From: Geobacter sp. FeAm09
GTDB taxonomy: Bacteria; Desulfobacterota; Desulfuromonadia; Geobacterales; Pseudopelobacteraceae
DNA length: 64,000 bases
Reading direction: 5' to 3'
Assembly: GCF_008330225.1 (NCBI RefSeq)
Contig: NZ_CP042466.1
Span: forward strand, 372,001-436,000
Shown: positions 62,273-64,000 of the stretch, piece after piece
Layout of the letters: each line of letters begins with the position of its first letter
How positions within the stretch are numbered: position 1 is the stretch's first letter
Translations under genes and position numbers: made by a program
The notes under the pieces: generated by a model
Database searches by the model: none
The model's input: only the letters and a program-made list of their open reading frames with translations
What the model was told of the DNA's origin: nothing

Positions 62273-63239
62273 TTCTGCCGCAGTTCCAGTTGGATCGCCT
62301 TTTGCGGGCATTGGCCGACACAGGTATAACAGGTGCAGCATTTTTCGGGCGCGGCCGCCACGGCCTTCCCGCCCCCTACCGTGGTCCGCATCTCGAGCAC
62401 CGCCTCCGGGCAGAAGGCCACGCACAGGCCGCAGCCGTTGCAGCGCTCATCGTCGATGTGCACCTGTACGCTGTAGTCTTCGGGATGTTCCGATGGCCTG
62501 ACATTGTCCATGACCGGCGGCATGTAGATCTTGCGGCGCGCCTCCGGGATGCTCTTGACCGCCAGTTTTTCCAGCGACGCCACAAGGGCGGGGAGTTGGT
62601 GGTACGGGACGGAAAGGTAGGCCTCGAAATCGTTGATGTCGCTGATGGCCCGGGCCCCGTAGCAGCCGAAGGAGATATTCATCTTTTGGCTTTTCATGAC
62701 CTGCACGGTCAGGTCGGCGCAGGTGGAGTTGTACCCCGAGGTATGGAACACCTGCCGTTCACCGCTGCCGTAGCTGGAGGCGCAGCAGAGCCACATGATC
62801 TGCTCGGGATAGATGGTGAAGATCACCACGTCCGGTTCGAACCGGGCATCCTCCAGGGGGGCGACGACCGATGCCCGATACGCCCCCGCCTCGAACTCCG
62901 GCCGTGAGGCGATCATCTTCTGCGCGATTTCGATGTTGGGCAGCTTCTTGAACAGCAGGTACAGTTCGCCGGAGCGCAGTTTGGGCGACATGGGAACCAG
63001 CCCCATGATCGCGGAGCCGTCGGGGCAGGCGTGTTTGCTGGGGGCATATAGATGCTGTTCCCCCGTCTGGCGGCCGTTATGGCCTGGCAGTGCCGGAGGG
63101 GCAGGGAGGGCTCTGCAACGCCCTCCGGTGCCTCTTCGCCCGGTTTCAAAAGCTTTACGGCAACGGGCGACCAGCGGAGCGTCAGCAGTCTTTTACATGA
63201 TTCGGCAAGTTCGCTATTGTTCACGGACATCTCCCTCAT
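62269..63239 (-). pseudogene. DUF169 protein fused to a two-cluster ferredoxin, one-base frameshift
   Basis: The restored protein would be about 323 residues. The N-terminal DUF169-type part (LRWSPVAVKLL, HCQAITAARRG) continues in the second frame as IMGLVPMSPKLRSGELYLLFKKLPN, and FGCYGARA. The C-terminus has two ferredoxin clusters (CNGCGLCVAFCPEA and CCTCYTCVGQCPQKA). The break is in a five-G run on the plus strand (63040-63044); one extra base gives a smooth IYMPPSKHACPDGSAIMGL junction. ATG 63239 or, three codons in, 63230 is the start. It is the first gene of a four-gene minus-strand operon. Function unknown. Confidence 0.78.
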
Positions 63240-63278
63240 CGGCGGTCTCTTCCCGGTTCTTTCCCCGCAGGGCGCTGT

Positions 63279-64000
63279 CTACCGCTGCGGCGGCTGGGCC
63301 GTGCTCTCCAGCCCGATCTCCTCGAGTATCCCGATGGTATGTGCCGGGACCAGGATGTTTTCGTCATTGGCGGCGGCCAGTTTCAGCGCCTTTACCACCG
63401 GGATCATGCTCGCCAGGTCAACGGGGATATCCACATCCGGGACCGCTTCGACGACCCCCAGCGGCAGGTTCTTGCCGCTCGCCTTGGCCACCAGCATGTC
63501 CAGCGCCGTTATCCCGTCCTGGTTGTAGAATACGCCCTTGAAATCGAAGGGTGTGGTGTAGGTGTACCCCACGATGGAGAACCCGCCCTCCTGGCAGGCC
63601 CCTTCCACCACGGCCGCCCCAAGGGGCTGGTCTGCAGCATTGTCCTTTTTTGCCGCCAGCCCGGCCTTGCTGCCGGCAAGTCGTCCCAGTTTCGCGACCG
63701 CGTCCCGGATGATGTACGGCTGGAGGGTGGGGATATCCCCGCCGACGATGAGAATGCTGTCGGCCGCCCGGTCCGGGGCGCCGTCCTTCAGGATGTAGTC
63801 GGCGGCATACTGCATGCAGTCATCGAAGTTCCCGGCCTTGTCGGCATAAACTTCCTTGATCTGCGAGCGGTCCGAGACCTTCGCCAGCAAGGCCTCCAGG
63901 TAGTCGGCATCGCCCCCGTTGTTGTAGCAGATCCGTACCTCGCCGCTCTTTGCCGCGATACAGACATTTATCACGTCCAGGAGGCACCCTTCGTACAGCG
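63279..64000 (-). CDS. DUF2064 glycosyltransferase-like protein (second copy), 5' end beyond window
   Basis: The frame is open to the window end, and the codons upstream of the first GTG still match the paralogue at 13042-13872 (YEGCLLDVI versus YEACLLDVL), so the true start lies outside. Shared motifs are NNGGDADYLEALL, YAADYILKDG, VGGDIPTLQPYIIRDA, TPFDFKGVFYNQDGITALDM and VPDVDIPVDLASMI. Same family and likely same activity as the P2 copy. It lies apart from the P1-P8 set as far as visible here. Confidence 0.78.
   Translation of the reverse strand, partial: LYEGCLLDVINVCIAAKSGEVRICYNNGGDADYLEALLAKVSDRSQIKEVYADKAGNFDDCMQYAADYILKDGAPDRAADSILIVGGDIPTLQPYIIRDAVAKLGRLAGSKAGLAAKKDNAADQPLGAAVVEGACQEGGFSIVGYTYTTPFDFKGVFYNQDGITALDMLVAKASGKNLPLGVVEAVPDVDIPVDLASMIPVVKALKLAAANDENILVPAHTIGILEEIGLESTAQPPQR

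Noticed and set aside
1-64000. tRNA, rRNA, CRISPR arrays, prophage or insertion sequences
   Set aside because: None was seen on reading both strands; short tRNAs cannot be fully excluded without a covariance scan.

Overview
The window looks like chromosomal DNA of a strictly anaerobic, metal-respiring delta-proteobacterium of the Geobacter/Pelobacter group (Geobacterales). The evidence is GC-rich DNA, heavy use of sigma-54 promoters, a periplasmic tetraheme cytochrome, a chemoreceptor with a c-type heme site, several hemerythrins, a DHH-CBS-nucleotidyltransferase fusion and NuoEFG/NrfD-type modules. Placement rests on gene content only. No rRNA, tRNA, CRISPR array, transposase or phage gene was seen.

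Layout. 1-7.8 kb is housekeeping: end of a citG-like gene, efpL, queF, an A-adding tRNA nucleotidyltransferase, ppnP, upp, uraA. 8-31 kb is an accessory block with three molybdenum/tungsten bis-pyranopterin enzymes (8.5, 19.4 and 27.1 kb), their Fe-S and NrfD partners, two MFS carriers, a TetR regulator, small orphan proteins around a DUF2064 glycosyltransferase, a heme-binding chemoreceptor, a radical SAM enzyme and moaC/mog. 31-38 kb has a hemerythrin, a XylR/DmpR-type (V4R) sigma-54 activator, a porin, a CDGSH protein, mobB-moaA-MOSC and a parvulin. 38-47 kb has a second, TPR/GAF sigma-54 activator divergent from a Tat-exported flavoprotein with a tetraheme cytochrome, then a second copy of the same porin and an FG-GAP-like protein. 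47-59 kb has hemerythrin, mobA, a Moco riboswitch plus moeA, an MFS-ketopantoate reductase-NuoEFG-like operon, another chemoreceptor and an orphan 2-oxoacid oxidoreductase gamma subunit. 59-64 kb (minus strand) has an SRAP protein, flavin reductase, metallo-beta-lactamase, GNAT, a DUF169-ferredoxin protein and a second DUF2064 protein.

Main discovery. Eight intergenic regions share one architecture: two 15-bp motifs (consensus about TTWTCAAAWTGAGAA) spaced 20 bp start to start, then 64-66 bp to a canonical -24/-12 promoter (TGGCAY-N5-YTGCW). The fourth region deviates in spacing. They precede all the key genes of the block: a Mo enzyme, the glycosyltransferase cassette, a small peptide, transporter plus Mo-enzyme complex, porin, hemerythrin/mobA, the NuoEFG-like operon and a chemoreceptor. 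The V4R activator at 31.6-33.2 kb, a family that senses aromatic compounds, is the obvious candidate regulator. Together this suggests a previously undescribed regulon for uptake, sensing and molybdoenzyme-dependent (probably reductive, possibly dehydroxylating) metabolism of an aromatic or phenolic substrate. A second sigma-54 circuit controls the flavoprotein/cytochrome system and probably the duplicate porin.

Caveat: four genes (V4R activator, heme chemoreceptor, flavin reductase, DUF169-ferredoxin) are each broken by a one-base deficit inside a G/C homopolymer. Sequencing error is more likely than four real mutations.
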